The notes beneath the pieces were generated by a model. That model was not told where the DNA came from. It was given only the letters and a program-made list of their open reading frames with translations, and did no database searches. The position numbers and the translations under genes are program-made. Shown here piece after piece: positions 8,357-16,901 of a stretch of 64,000 nucleotides of DNA (positions within the stretch are counted from its first letter, which is position 1; every line of letters starts with the position of its first letter). The stretch is from Anaerozeibacter quisquiliarum (GTDB lineage: Bacteria > Bacillota > Clostridia > Christensenellales > Aristaeellaceae): assembly GCA_051162045.1 (NCBI GenBank), contig JBISDI010000006.1; one strand, 5' to 3'.

Positions 8357-9552
8357 TTCGCTGGGGCATGATCCGCGAGAGCGTGTCGATGTCGATCGGC
8401 AACATCTTCGCCAATCGGATGCGCTCGTTTTTGACGGTGCTGGGCATCGTGATCGGCGTCACCGCCATCATCGCGCTGATTACGATCGTCGAAGGCGTGA
8501 CATACGAGGTCAACGCCCAGTTCGAGTCGCTGGGCGCGGGCAAGCTGAACGTGACCGTCACCGGCACCGCGCTCAAGCGGGGCTTGAACGAGGGCGACAT
8601 GGAGGCGATCCGCGCGCTCGACGACGTGTCCGGCGTGTCGCCCTCGGTCAGCCTGACCAAGACGGTGCTGGCGAACGGGCGCTGGGAAGAAGACATTCCG
8701 ATCGACGGGCAGGACGAGCTGTACTTCCGAAAGAGCCCCAAGCTGGTGGGCCGCGGGCGCGAGCTCAATCGGCTCGACATCGAAAGCGCGAGCCAGGTGT
8801 GCCTGATCGACGAGGTGCTGATGAAGAAGCTGTTCTTCGGCGTCGATCCGCTGGGCAGGCAGGTGTGCGTGGGGGGCCGCTGGTTCACCGTGGTGGGCAT
8901 GCTGTCGTCGGACGACGCCGACGTGATGGCGCAGATGTCGATGGGCGAGGACGGGCGGCTGATCGTGCCCTACACCGCGGCGATGCAGCTCGACGGGCTG
9001 CGCGGCATCACCTCGCTCGCGGTTTACATGGGCGATACCGCCAAGAGCGAGCGCATCATCGCGCACCTCAAACAGGCGTTGACCAGCGCCTTCAACGGCA
9101 AGGACGACACCTACCGCGTGATCAACATGCAGAGCCTGCTGGACACGATGAGCACGATGACCGGCATGATGACCGGTCTGCTCGCCGGCATCGCCTCGAT
9201 CGCGCTGCTGGTGGGCGGCATCGGGATCATGAACATGATGCTGGTGTCGGTGACCGAGCGCACCGCCGAGATCGGGCTGCGCAAGGCGCTGGGTGCGCAG
9301 CCCGGTCAGATCCAGCTGCAGTTTTTGATCGAGTCGTTCCTGCTGTCCACGATGGGCGGGCTGATCGGCATGGGGCTGGGGCTCGCGATCTCGTTTCTGT
9401 TCAGCCTGGCGATCGATACGCCGTTCAGGCTGTCGCCGTTCGCCGTCTTGCTGGGCGTCGGGTTTTCGGCCACGGTGGGCGTGGTGTTCGGCTGGACCCC
9501 GGCGCGCAAGGCCAGCAACCTGAACCCGATCGACGCGCTGCGGAGCGTATAA
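8353..9552 (+). CDS. ABC transporter permease, MacB/FtsX type
   Basis: The 399-residue protein has an N-terminal membrane helix (about residues 24-46), a MacB_PCD extracellular domain of about 220 residues and three C-terminal helices of the FtsX domain. The latter carries the conserved LLVGGIGIMNMMLVSVTERT loop and GLRKALGA. Together with the ATPase and adaptor it forms a mechanotransmission-type exporter. Translationally coupled to the ATPase gene by a 4-nt overlap. Confidence 0.92.
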   Translation: MIRWGMIRESVSMSIGNIFANRMRSFLTVLGIVIGVTAIIALITIVEGVTYEVNAQFESLGAGKLNVTVTGTALKRGLNEGDMEAIRALDDVSGVSPSVSLTKTVLANGRWEEDIPIDGQDELYFRKSPKLVGRGRELNRLDIESASQVCLIDEVLMKKLFFGVDPLGRQVCVGGRWFTVVGMLSSDDADVMAQMSMGEDGRLIVPYTAAMQLDGLRGITSLAVYMGDTAKSERIIAHLKQALTSAFNGKDDTYRVINMQSLLDTMSTMTGMMTGLLAGIASIALLVGGIGIMNMMLVSVTERTAEIGLRKALGAQPGQIQLQFLIESFLLSTMGGLIGMGLGLAISFLFSLAIDTPFRLSPFAVLLGVGFSATVGVVFGWTPARKASNLNPIDALRSV

Positions 9553-9578
9553 AGAATAAGCAGGAGGATGGTGTGCTC

Positions 9579-10664
9579 ATGCGCAAAATCTGTTGGGCGA
9601 TTTTGCTGTCGTTGCTGCTCGCGACGCCGGCGGGGGCCTCGCAGGCCTCTCAGGCCGCAACGGAAACCCCGGGGATCACGGTGGCCAGTTTCACCGGCAA
9701 GATCGTGGCGGGGCGGACGGTCAGCGTGACCGCGCCGTTCGGCGGCACGGTGCAGGACTTCAATTGGCGCGCCGGCGATGCGGTGAGCGCGGGCGAGGTG
9801 CTGCTGTCTCTGTCCGCCGACAAGGTGTACGCGCCGGTCGACGGTGTTGCCCGGAGCCTGCGCGTGCAGCCGGGCGACAGCTGCGAGGCGGTGCAGTCGC
9901 GCTACAGCGCGCTTGCGCTGATCGAGCCCGACAGCCGGTTCCAGGTACAGGGCAACTCGAAGAGCGCCTACGACTCGACCGCCACCAAGTACGTGCACGC
10001 GGGCGAGACGGTCTACCTGCAAGCGTCGAAAAAGAGCCGCGTCGGCGAGGGCTTCATCAGCGCCGTCAAGGGCTCAAGCTACACCGTCGAGGTGACGGGA
10101 GGCAATTTGAAGTTGGGCGACAGCGTGTCGATCTACAGAAGCGCCGACCATTCGCGCAAAACGCGCGTGGGCAAGGGTTCGGTTGCGCGGATGGACCCGG
10201 TCGCGGTGACCGGCGAGGGCAGCGTGCTGCGGGTGCATGTGAAAGAGGACGCGCAGGTCAAGAAGGGCGACCTGCTGTTCGAGACGGTGACGGGCGACCT
10301 GCTGGGCGCGCTGCCGCTGGACGAGATGGTGCGCTTCCCCGAGCGCGGCGCGATCGCGACGCTGGCCGTCGCGCCCGGCGACGTCGTGACCGAGGGCCAG
10401 GTGCTGGTCACGATGTACCCGACAGGCACGCTCGAGGCCTCGATCGCGGTCGGCGAGATGGAACTGTCCCGCGTCAAGGTGGGCGACCGGATGACGATCG
10501 CGCCCGATGCCGACGCCGACCGCAGCTACCATGGCACGGTCGCCTCGATCTCGTCGGTCTCAACGGGCCAGGACGGAGACGCCGAGTACACGGCGTATCT
10601 GACGTTTGACAACGACGACTTCGTGCGCGAGGGTATGAGCATCGTGGCGACGAAGGGACCGTAG
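9579..10664 (+). CDS. Second efflux adaptor (HlyD/RND-type periplasmic adaptor)
   Basis: About 361 residues begin MRKICWAILLSLLLATPAGA, a clear signal peptide. Two lipoyl/barrel-sandwich repeats follow: IVAGRTVSVTAPFGGTVQ with VYAPVDGVA, then ATLAVAPGDVVTEGQVLVTM. A C-terminal beta-barrel ends near SMSIVATKGP-like residues. AGGAGGA lies 11 nt before ATG 9579; GTG 9573 in the same frame is an alternative. It is separated from the permease by 26 nt, so it belongs to the same operon. Two adaptors for one exporter is unusual; unlike the first, this one appears secreted rather than membrane-anchored. Confidence 0.8.
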   Translation: MRKICWAILLSLLLATPAGASQASQAATETPGITVASFTGKIVAGRTVSVTAPFGGTVQDFNWRAGDAVSAGEVLLSLSADKVYAPVDGVARSLRVQPGDSCEAVQSRYSALALIEPDSRFQVQGNSKSAYDSTATKYVHAGETVYLQASKKSRVGEGFISAVKGSSYTVEVTGGNLKLGDSVSIYRSADHSRKTRVGKGSVARMDPVAVTGEGSVLRVHVKEDAQVKKGDLLFETVTGDLLGALPLDEMVRFPERGAIATLAVAPGDVVTEGQVLVTMYPTGTLEASIAVGEMELSRVKVGDRMTIAPDADADRSYHGTVASISSVSTGQDGDAEYTAYLTFDNDDFVREGMSIVATKGP

Positions 10665-10693
10665 GGGAGACCTTCGGCCGCCCGCTCCGCCCA

Positions 10694-10854
10694 GGTAACC
10701 GCCGATCAAATCCCACGCGCGGTGGCGGCTGCCTTTGCGCCATCCTGCGCCTGCGAAATCCTCGACGCAGCGCCGCTGCGCCTTCAGATTTTGCAAGCGC
10801 AATCTGACGAAAATTCAGCGCGCCGCCGCACGCGTGCTTTAATCAGCGCTTACC
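10694..10854. repeat. 161-bp palindromic MITE-like repeat, copy A
   Basis: Begins GGTAACCGCCGATCAAA and ends CGTGCTTTAATCAGCGCTTACC, so the outer ~28 bp are imperfect inverted repeats. The middle forms a second hairpin (CTGCGAAATC with GATTTTGCAAGCG). Directly followed by copy B with CA at the joint. Confidence 0.85.
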
Positions 10855-10856
10855 CA

Positions 10857-11018
10857 GGTAACCGCTGATCAAATCCCACGCGCGGAGACGGATGCTTTTC
10901 CGCCCCGGTGCGCCTGCAAAAACACTTGAATTAGCGCTGCTAGTCCCGCGGTTTTTGCAGGCACACCGGAACGAAAAATCACCTCGCCACTGCACGTGTG
11001 CTTTAATCAGCGCTTACC
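10857..11018. repeat. 161-bp palindromic MITE-like repeat, copy B
   Basis: Same ends as copy A; the central hairpin is diverged (CCTGCAAAAACACTTG with GGTTTTTGCAGGCAC), with compensating changes that keep it paired. Its right end GCGCTTACCTA contains the complement of the mntP stop codon, so the element abuts or supplies that stop. Confidence 0.85.
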
Positions 11019-11578
11019 TAGATGACCCCCAAGTGATCGAGCAATATCTTCAGCCCGATCAGGCTCAGGATCGCGCCGCCGATGAAGCCGGCGGCGCCTT
11101 GGCATTTCGCGCCCGCCAGGCTGCCCAGCTTGACGCCCGCGGCCGAGATGGCGAAGGTGACGAGGCCGATCAGGGCGACCGCCGGGCCGACGTCCACGTT
11201 CAGGCAGGCGAACGTGACGCCCACCGCCAGCGCGTCGATGCTGGTCGCCACCGCGAGCGGAAACATCGCATGGGGATTCAGCGCGCTGTCGCCGGGCTCG
11301 TCGCCGCCGCGCAGCGCCTCGCGGATCATGCCTGCGCCCAGCGCCCCCAGCAGCACGAATGCGATCCAATGGTCGTAGGCGTGAACCAGCGCGCTGAACC
11401 GGATGCCCAGCAGGTAGCCCAGCAGGGGCATCAGCGTCTGGAACCCGCCGAACCACAGCCCCACGGTCAGCATGCCGCGCCCATCCACGCGCTTCAGCGC
11501 CAGCCCCTTGCAGATCGCCACCGCGAGCGCGTCCATCGAAACCCCCAGCGCCAGGATCAGTACCTCTGCAATGCCCAT
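11018..11578 (-). CDS. mntP: Manganese efflux pump MntP
   Basis: A 186-residue, six-helix membrane protein of the MntP/YebN (UPF0059) family. The paired family motifs are visible: GVSMDALAVAI in helix 1 and ATSIDALAVGVTFA in the second half, each with the conserved Asp that lines the Mn path. The start ATG 11578 has GGGGAGGG 8 nt upstream. It exports Mn(II) from the cytosol. A yybP-ykoY-type manganese riboswitch and a terminator precede it, which independently supports the call. The stop codon TAG is the first three bases of a MITE-like repeat end. Confidence 0.95.
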   Translation of the reverse strand: MGIAEVLILALGVSMDALAVAICKGLALKRVDGRGMLTVGLWFGGFQTLMPLLGYLLGIRFSALVHAYDHWIAFVLLGALGAGMIREALRGGDEPGDSALNPHAMFPLAVATSIDALAVGVTFACLNVDVGPAVALIGLVTFAISAAGVKLGSLAGAKCQGAAGFIGGAILSLIGLKILLDHLGVI

Positions 11579-11596
11579 GTAATGACCCTCCCCGCA

Positions 11597-11639
11597 ATAA
11601 AAAGACCCATGGACGGCGAAAAACGCAGTCCATGAGTCT
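11597..11639 (-). terminator. Riboswitch-controlled intrinsic terminator
   Basis: On the minus strand AGACTCATGGAC pairs with GTCCATGGGTCT and is followed by TTTTTATT. It sits between the riboswitch and the mntP ribosome-binding site. Mn binding upstream is expected to favour read-through. Confidence 0.88.
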
Positions 11640-11644
11640 CGTTC

Positions 11645-11725
11645 TTTAAGACAAGCCAGATCTTTATCAAGATCAGTATGTTGGCGTTGCCACGGCTATG
11701 CCGCGAACTACTCCCTCATGCAACA
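11645..11725 (-). ncRNA. yybP-ykoY (manganese) riboswitch
   Basis: The minus-strand leader holds the family's conserved pieces: GAGGGAGTAGTTCGCGGC, then CAACGCCAACATACTG, then a stem with GATCTTGATAAAGATC. These elements form the Mn-binding internal loops of the yybP-ykoY class. Position (promoter, riboswitch, terminator, mntP) is the classic arrangement for Mn-inducible export. I recognised it by eye; a covariance search with the Rfam model would settle it. Confidence 0.88.
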
Positions 11726-11740
11726 GTGAGTATATAGATC

Positions 11741-11769
11741 ATTATACCATGCCCCTACCGATTTGTCAA
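11741..11769 (-). promoter_or_regulatory. Consensus promoter of mntP leader
   Basis: TTGACA (11764-11769) and TATAAT (11741-11746) on the minus strand, 17-bp spacer. Both hexamers are perfect. Transcription would start near 11734, just before the riboswitch. Confidence 0.88.
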
Positions 11770-11785
11770 TACGCAGATTGCCCGC

Positions 11786-11814
11786 TTGACAAGGCGGAAA
11801 GGATTGGGTAGTAT
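11786..11814 (+). promoter_or_regulatory. Promoter of pgmB
   Basis: TTGACA (11786-11791) and TAGTAT (11809-11814) with a 17-bp spacer, divergent from and only 17 bp away from the mntP promoter. Confidence 0.8.
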
Positions 11815-11843
11815 GGCATTGTACAAATTGTGAGGTGAACGGT

Positions 11844-12506
11844 ATGGGTTTGCGCGGTGTGATCTTCGACCTGGACGGAGTGCTCTGCCACACCGACCGC
11901 TATCACTACCTGGCGTGGAAGGGGCTGGCGGATCGGCTCGGCATCCCCTTCGACGAGCGGGCGAACAACGCTCTGCGCGGCGTCAGCCGCATGGAGAGCC
12001 TGTCGATCGTGCTCAGCCTCGGGAATAGACAATATGCGGATGAGGAGAAGGCCGCGATGGCGGATGAAAAGAACGAGGCGTACCGAGCCTACCTGATGAA
12101 CATGGGGCCGGAGGATCTGGCCCGGGACGCGGCGCAGACGCTTAGCGCGCTGCGCGCGCAGGGCCTCAGCCTCGCCGTCGGTTCGTCGAGCAAGAATACG
12201 CCGCTGATCCTTACGCGCACGGGCATCGGCCATTGGTTTGACGCGGTCGCGGACGGCAATCACATCTCGCGGTCGAAGCCCGACCCCGAGGTGTTCCTGC
12301 TCGCGGCGCGGCGGCTGGGCCTGACGCCCGAGCAATGTATCGTGGTGGAGGACGCCCGCGCGGGGATCGAGGCGGCCAAGGCCGGCGGCTTTGTGGCGGT
12401 GGGCATCGGCGAAGCCGCCGCCGATCCGAGGGCCGACCATGCAATCGACAGCCTGGGTGAGCTTGCGCCGCTCTGTACAAGATTAAAAAAGGGGGACTAT
12501 CCATGA
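11844..12506 (+). CDS. pgmB: Beta-phosphoglucomutase (HAD superfamily)
   Basis: The 220-residue HAD protein begins MGLRGVIFDLDGVLCHTD, giving nucleophile D9 and acid/base D11. It has the beta-PGM hallmarks RGVSRMESL in the cap (substrate Arg) and VGSSSKNTP (motif II), followed by SKPDPEVFL and VEDARAGIEAA. It converts beta-glucose 1-phosphate to glucose 6-phosphate. GAGGTG just before ATG 11844 decides the start; the upstream GTG is part of that site. Its natural feeder is the GH65 phosphorylase at 21272. It overlaps the aldo/keto reductase start by 4 nt. Confidence 0.92.
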   Translation: MGLRGVIFDLDGVLCHTDRYHYLAWKGLADRLGIPFDERANNALRGVSRMESLSIVLSLGNRQYADEEKAAMADEKNEAYRAYLMNMGPEDLARDAAQTLSALRAQGLSLAVGSSSKNTPLILTRTGIGHWFDAVADGNHISRSKPDPEVFLLAARRLGLTPEQCIVVEDARAGIEAAKAGGFVAVGIGEAAADPRADHAIDSLGELAPLCTRLKKGDYP

Positions 12507-13354
12507 AATCGCTGACCGACGCATACGTACTTTCGAACGGGGTGCGCATCCCCTGCATCGGCTTTGGCACCTGGCAGACGCCCGACGGCGAGGTCGCGAC
12601 CTCGTCGGTCAAGGCCGCGATCGACTCGGGTTATCGCCACATCGACACCGCCGCCATCTACGGCAACGAGGAGGGCGTCGGCCGCGGCATCCGCGAAAGC
12701 GGCGTCCGCCGCGAGGAACTGTTCATCACCACCAAACTGTGGAACGACAGCCACGGCTACAAGCAGGCGCTAAGGGCGTTCGACGAGTCGATGGACCGGC
12801 TGGGACTCGACTACCTCGACCTGTACTTGATCCACTGGCCCAACCCGCCCATGTTCCGCAGCCGCTGGCAGGAAGCCAACGCCGAGGCCTGGAAGGCGAT
12901 GGAGGAGCTGTACGAAAAGGGCCGCATCCGCGCGATTGGCATCAGCAACTTCCGGCCGCACCACATCGAGGCGCTCGTCAAGGTCGCCAGGGTCAAGCCG
13001 ATGGTCAACCAGATCCGGCTGTGCCCCGGCGAGACCCAGGACGAGGTGGCGGCCGCCAGCCGCGCGCACGGCATGCTGCTCGAAGCCTACAGCCCGCTGG
13101 GCGTGGGCCGAATCTTCGATGTGCCCCAGATGAAGGTGCTGGCTGAGAAATATGGCAAATCGGTCGCGCAAATCTGCGTGCGCTGGAGCCTCGAGCGCGG
13201 CTATCTGCCACTGCCCAAGTCCGTCACGCCCTCGCGCATCGCGGAGAACGCCCAGGTGTTCGACTTCCAGCTTGATCCGGCCGACGTCCGGATGATCGCC
13301 GAGATGAAGGGCGTGTGCGGTTACTCGGACGACCCGGACCAGACGGACTTTTAG
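12503..13354 (+). CDS. Aldo/keto reductase
   Basis: The 283-residue (alpha/beta)8 NADPH oxidoreductase has the full catalytic tetrad: D48 and Y53 (HIDTAAIYGNE), K78 (TTKLW) and H111 (LIHWP). It also shows GISNF and the cofactor motif LPKSVTPSRIAEN near the C-terminus. It reduces aldehydes or ketones of unknown identity. Coupled to pgmB by ATGA overlap, so sugar-related metabolism is likely. The TAG stop is the left end of repeat copy C. Confidence 0.92.
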   Translation: MKSLTDAYVLSNGVRIPCIGFGTWQTPDGEVATSSVKAAIDSGYRHIDTAAIYGNEEGVGRGIRESGVRREELFITTKLWNDSHGYKQALRAFDESMDRLGLDYLDLYLIHWPNPPMFRSRWQEANAEAWKAMEELYEKGRIRAIGISNFRPHHIEALVKVARVKPMVNQIRLCPGETQDEVAAASRAHGMLLEAYSPLGVGRIFDVPQMKVLAEKYGKSVAQICVRWSLERGYLPLPKSVTPSRIAENAQVFDFQLDPADVRMIAEMKGVCGYSDDPDQTDF

Positions 13355-13514
13355 GTAAGCGCCGATCAAATCCCACGTGCGGTGGCGGCTGCCTTTACGC
13401 CATCTTGCGCCTGCAAAATCCTCGACGTAGCGCCGCTACGCCTTCAGATTTTGCAAGCGCAATCTGACGCAAATTCAGCGCGCCACCGCACGCGTGCTTT
13501 AATCAGCGCTTACC
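13354..13514. repeat. 161-bp palindromic MITE-like repeat, copy C
   Basis: Nearly identical to copy A, starting GGTAAGCGCCGATCAAA and ending CAGCGCTTACC, flanked by TA on both sides. Starts inside the stop codon of the aldo/keto reductase gene. The inner arms (CTGCAAAATCCTCGACG and complement) form a strong hairpin. Confidence 0.85.
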
Positions 13515-13516
13515 TA

Positions 13517-13645
13517 GGTAACCGCCGATCAAATCCCACGTGCGGTGGCGGCTGCCTTTGCGCCATCTTGAGCCTGCAAAAGCCTTGACGTAGCGCCACG
13601 ATGTCTGCGGCTTTTGCAGGCTCAATCTGACGCGCGTTCATCTCC
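13517..13645. repeat. Truncated MITE-like repeat, copy D
   Basis: Shares the first ~55 bases with copy C. The central hairpin is then different (GAGCCTGCAAAAGCCTTG with CGGCTTTTGCAGGCTC) and the right terminal repeat is missing. A further degraded relative without clear ends lies at about 13820-13910. Confidence 0.7.
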
Positions 13646-14016
13646 CCTGCATAATTGTAAGCAAGAAAACAATGATAGTCTTTAGCAAAAAATAAAAGTA
13701 TAATATTCTGAGAAGAGTGATTTCTCGCCAAGGTGATAGACGGGCGAATGTCGGTGCTATGCTGCTGCCATTAACCGGAAAGCGGTGTAGTACGCGCAAA
13801 ATCTTATCTAAGGCAAACCCTCCGATGCGCTTGCAAAGACCTTGACGCAGCGCCGCCATGCATGCGGCTTTTGCGGGCTCGGGCTGACGCGCATTCACCG
13901 CCCCCTGCGTACACGCTCTTTGTGCGGTGTTGCCGATGAGAATTTAAAAAAACCTTGTTTTCGTGTCAGGATTGGGTCTTCTCGATACATTAATAAGTGA
14001 GGCGGTCAAGCAGCGT
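13646..14016. other. Intergenic stretch with a decayed repeat
   Basis: Apart from the degenerate repeat copy near 13820-13910 (CTTGCAAAGACCTTGACG with GCGGCTTTTGCGGGCTC) nothing coding is convincing. The first part (13650-13720) is AT-rich. Confidence 0.4.
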
Positions 14017-15960
14017 ATGATGATGGTCAGGCGATGGGTCGGCGCACTTTTGCTGATGGAGTTATTGCTCGGCGGGCTTTCCCCTTTTGGGGTCTCGGCC
14101 GAGCCCGTTCAGACGGTCGAGCTTCATTCGGAGGACGCGCATGTCGACATCAGGGATATTTCGGCGGCGCCGGATGGGCGGCACGTCGCCGTGCTCGCGG
14201 GGGACGCCGTGCAGGTTCGCGGCGCGGACTTTGCGCCGGTCACTTCCGTCGCCTTGCCGCCCGAGGGCGCCTGGTCGGCGGTTGCGTGCGCGAACGAGGG
14301 CGTGTGGGTTTACGATGAGACCGCGCGTCGGCTGAGCGAGTACGATTTCAACGGCGCGTGGCGGCGGGATCTGCCTGCGCTGCCGGACAACGCGGGCGAT
14401 GCGCGCGAGTTTGCGGTTATGGGCGGCGCCCTGATGTTTCGAGGGGGCGGGCAGGGTGAATTCGATCCGGCGAAAGCGTGGATCATCGATCCTGTGGACG
14501 ACGCGCCCAGGCCGCTTTTGTTGGCCTATCCCGTCTTCGGTTATTCGGTGACGCGGGGTCGGGCGATGATGTGGTGTTTTACGGGTCAAGCGCACCGCTA
14601 CATCGCGTATGATCCGTCGGGCGGCGAGGCGACGTCTGAGTATGAGATCGAGGGGAGTCCGAGCGCGTTCGCGGCGGACGAGGTCAATCGGTATTGGATC
14701 GAAGGCCGCACACTGTACCGCGCGCCTCACGGCGACGACGCTTCCCGGGCGATGGCCTGCTTCCCGGAGGGTGGCATGGACAGAAAGCTGCTCATGCTGG
14801 GGGATTCCGTGGCCGTCTGGCCGCTCGGCGGATGCGAGGTGCAGGTCGTGCCCAAGGATCACGTCGCGCCCGAAAAGGTGCTGAGGCTCGCCGGCACGGA
14901 GGCATACGACTACGAAGCGGCGGCGCGGCTTACTGAAGCCTTTCCGGAATACCGTGTGGAAATGGCGCAGAAGACCGTCCATAGCGCCGAGCCGTTTTTG
15001 ACGGCGCTGATGTCCAAAGATCCCGGCGTGGATATTTTCTACGTGTCGTCCGCCGAGCAGGGCGCCCGGCAAATGATCGAAAAGGGTTTTTTTACGGATC
15101 TCACGACTTCCGAGTTGCTGCGCGAGGACGCGCGGGGCTGGTATCCGAAGATGCGCGAATTCTGTTCGCGCGACGGCAAGCTCTTCGGCTACCCCTGGGA
15201 GTGCTTCGGGCAGGCGCTCATCTGCGACGATCTGCGCCTGAAAGAGTACAAGGTTGAGCTCGACGAGGACATGACCTGGGCGCGCTTCTTCGAGGTGATT
15301 GAGCGGGCCGAGCGGCCGGATTTGCCCGTCTATCAGGCAAACGCCTATTTCCATGCGTCCGTGCTGGAAGGACAGCTGTTGTCGGAGTACTTCCTCGGCA
15401 AGCCCGTCACGCGCGAGGCCGTCCGGCAGTTTCTGGAGGCGCTTGCCTATCCGGGGGAGAACGCGCTTATCACCCGGGAATGGAGACGGCTGGACGCGCT
15501 GCCGGAGACGGTTCGGCTCGACTACATCGACGAGGCCAAGACGGGCCTTCGCGTCGCGCCCGTTCCGACGCTGACCGGGAAGGGCGAGGTGCCGGTCACC
15601 GTATGGTGGATGATCGTCAATCCCTATTCCACGCAGCGGGAGGTGGCGTTGCGCTTTATCGAGGAACACGCGAAAATGCGACAGGAGACCGGCGGCGTGG
15701 GTCAGTGGACGTTGATCGCCCCCGACCAGTTGGAGAAGTTGCGCTCGCTCGCGCAGGGGGACGACGAGCGTATCGTCGGCGAGATGGCACACTACGATCA
15801 ATGGATGGATCGATTGACGGTTTGCTGGGCTTCGCCGCTCGATCAATCGGCCCAAAACATCATCGACCAGTATACGGCGGGCACGATCGAGCTTGACGAG
15901 GCGACGGACAACCTGTACGACCGGCTTCAATTGCTGATGCTGGAGCAGGGCGTTGGATAA
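14017..15960 (+). CDS. Large secreted sensor/solute-binding protein with propeller-like N-half
   Basis: About 647 residues from ATG 14017 (frame open from 13963; the two ATGs after 14017 are also possible). A signal peptide with cleavage near VSA-EP precedes about 270 residues of short beta-blade-like repeats (e.g. ISAAPDGRHVAVLAG). A C-terminal ~340-residue domain looks like a family 1 binding protein (DIFYVSSAEQG, LFGYPWECFGQ, WWMIVNPYSTQREVAL). It is the first gene of a five-gene operon with two MalFG-type permeases, an HlyD-like adaptor and a MacB-like protein. Ligand unknown. The fusion of a propeller-like domain to a binding protein is unusual. Confidence 0.7.
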   Translation: MMMVRRWVGALLLMELLLGGLSPFGVSAEPVQTVELHSEDAHVDIRDISAAPDGRHVAVLAGDAVQVRGADFAPVTSVALPPEGAWSAVACANEGVWVYDETARRLSEYDFNGAWRRDLPALPDNAGDAREFAVMGGALMFRGGGQGEFDPAKAWIIDPVDDAPRPLLLAYPVFGYSVTRGRAMMWCFTGQAHRYIAYDPSGGEATSEYEIEGSPSAFAADEVNRYWIEGRTLYRAPHGDDASRAMACFPEGGMDRKLLMLGDSVAVWPLGGCEVQVVPKDHVAPEKVLRLAGTEAYDYEAAARLTEAFPEYRVEMAQKTVHSAEPFLTALMSKDPGVDIFYVSSAEQGARQMIEKGFFTDLTTSELLREDARGWYPKMREFCSRDGKLFGYPWECFGQALICDDLRLKEYKVELDEDMTWARFFEVIERAERPDLPVYQANAYFHASVLEGQLLSEYFLGKPVTREAVRQFLEALAYPGENALITREWRRLDALPETVRLDYIDEAKTGLRVAPVPTLTGKGEVPVTVWWMIVNPYSTQREVALRFIEEHAKMRQETGGVGQWTLIAPDQLEKLRSLAQGDDERIVGEMAHYDQWMDRLTVCWASPLDQSAQNIIDQYTAGTIELDEATDNLYDRLQLLMLEQGVG

Positions 15961-16020
15961 GGCGAGGAAGAGGCGCCGGCGTCTCGAAACAGAGGCGCCG
16001 GCGCATGGCGGGGTGTTCAT

Positions 16021-16872
16021 ATGCTCAATAGCCGCAAGGGATTTGCCGCATTTCTGTCGCCCAGCTTGGCGGGGCTTATGTTGTTTTACCTCGTTCCGTT
16101 TATCGGAGGCATTTCTTTCGCGCTGGTCGAGGATGGTTATGCGGGGGCCTTTGTCGGGATTGGCCGCTTTATGGAGACGTGGGAAAATGCCGCGTTTCGC
16201 CTCGGACTCAGTAACACGCTGGGGCTCTCGCTTTTATGCGCGCCCGGAACCGTGCTGCTCGCGTTTGTCCTGGCCTGCGCATTGTGGAAATTCCCCTCCA
16301 TGTCCGCGCTGCGCGTGGGCATGATGCTGCCCTATGTGTTGCCGTCCGTGTGCCTGGCCATGGTCTGGTGGGTTTTCTTTGAGGATCACGGCTTGGTCAA
16401 CTGGTCGCTTGTGTCCCTGGGATTGGAGGGGCATGCCTTTTTGGCCGGCGCGGACATGCGCGTGCCGGTGGTCGTGCTATTCGCCTGGCGGAATCTGGGG
16501 TTTCTGGCGATCATCCTGCTCTCGGCGCTTCAGGCGCTGCCGACGGACTACTACGACTACGCCCATTTGGAGGGCGCGACGTTCGCGACGACCCATTTGC
16601 GCATTACGTTTCCGCTGCTTGCCCCGACCATATTGTTTGCCTTGATGCTCGCCTTTACGGGTTCGCTCAAGGTATTCAAGGACGTATACCTGATCGGGGG
16701 GAATTATCCGGATCGGTCGGTTTATACATTGCAGCACTATATGAATAACCACTTTCAAAACCTCAATTACGGTATGTTGGTCAGCGCGGCCTACATTCTG
16801 GCCGCGATCATATTTGGGGTGTTCGGGACGCTCAACGCGGTAGAGGCGCATGTCCGCCGGCGTGTTTATTGA
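16021..16872 (+). CDS. Carbohydrate-type ABC permease (MalF/UgpA-like)
   Basis: The 283-residue, six-helix protein has the EAA-like loop typical of inner-membrane permeases (DYYDYAHLEGATFATTHLRITFPLLAP), the contact for the ATPase. It starts MLNSRKGFAAFLSPSLAGLMLFYLVPF, the usual MalF-type N-terminus without large extra domains. It lies 60 nt after the binding-protein gene. No ATPase gene is in the operon, so a shared ATPase is needed if this is an active importer. Confidence 0.85.
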   Translation: MLNSRKGFAAFLSPSLAGLMLFYLVPFIGGISFALVEDGYAGAFVGIGRFMETWENAAFRLGLSNTLGLSLLCAPGTVLLAFVLACALWKFPSMSALRVGMMLPYVLPSVCLAMVWWVFFEDHGLVNWSLVSLGLEGHAFLAGADMRVPVVVLFAWRNLGFLAIILLSALQALPTDYYDYAHLEGATFATTHLRITFPLLAPTILFALMLAFTGSLKVFKDVYLIGGNYPDRSVYTLQHYMNNHFQNLNYGMLVSAAYILAAIIFGVFGTLNAVEAHVRRRVY

Positions 16873-16901
16873 GGCGCGCCATGATCTAGACGACGGATCA
16901 A

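Noticed and set aside
8799..9578. N-terminal extension of the second adaptor
   Set aside because: The frame runs back under the permease gene with shadow composition; the signal peptide and AGGAGGA place the start at about 9579.
10694..13910. CRISPR-like repetition
   Set aside because: Units are 161 bp, palindromic and lack unique spacers; they are MITE/REP-type elements. No CRISPR array is present in the window.
14062..16020. 652-codon minus-strand frame
   Set aside because: Opposite the binding-protein gene, no motif, Arg/His-rich shadow.
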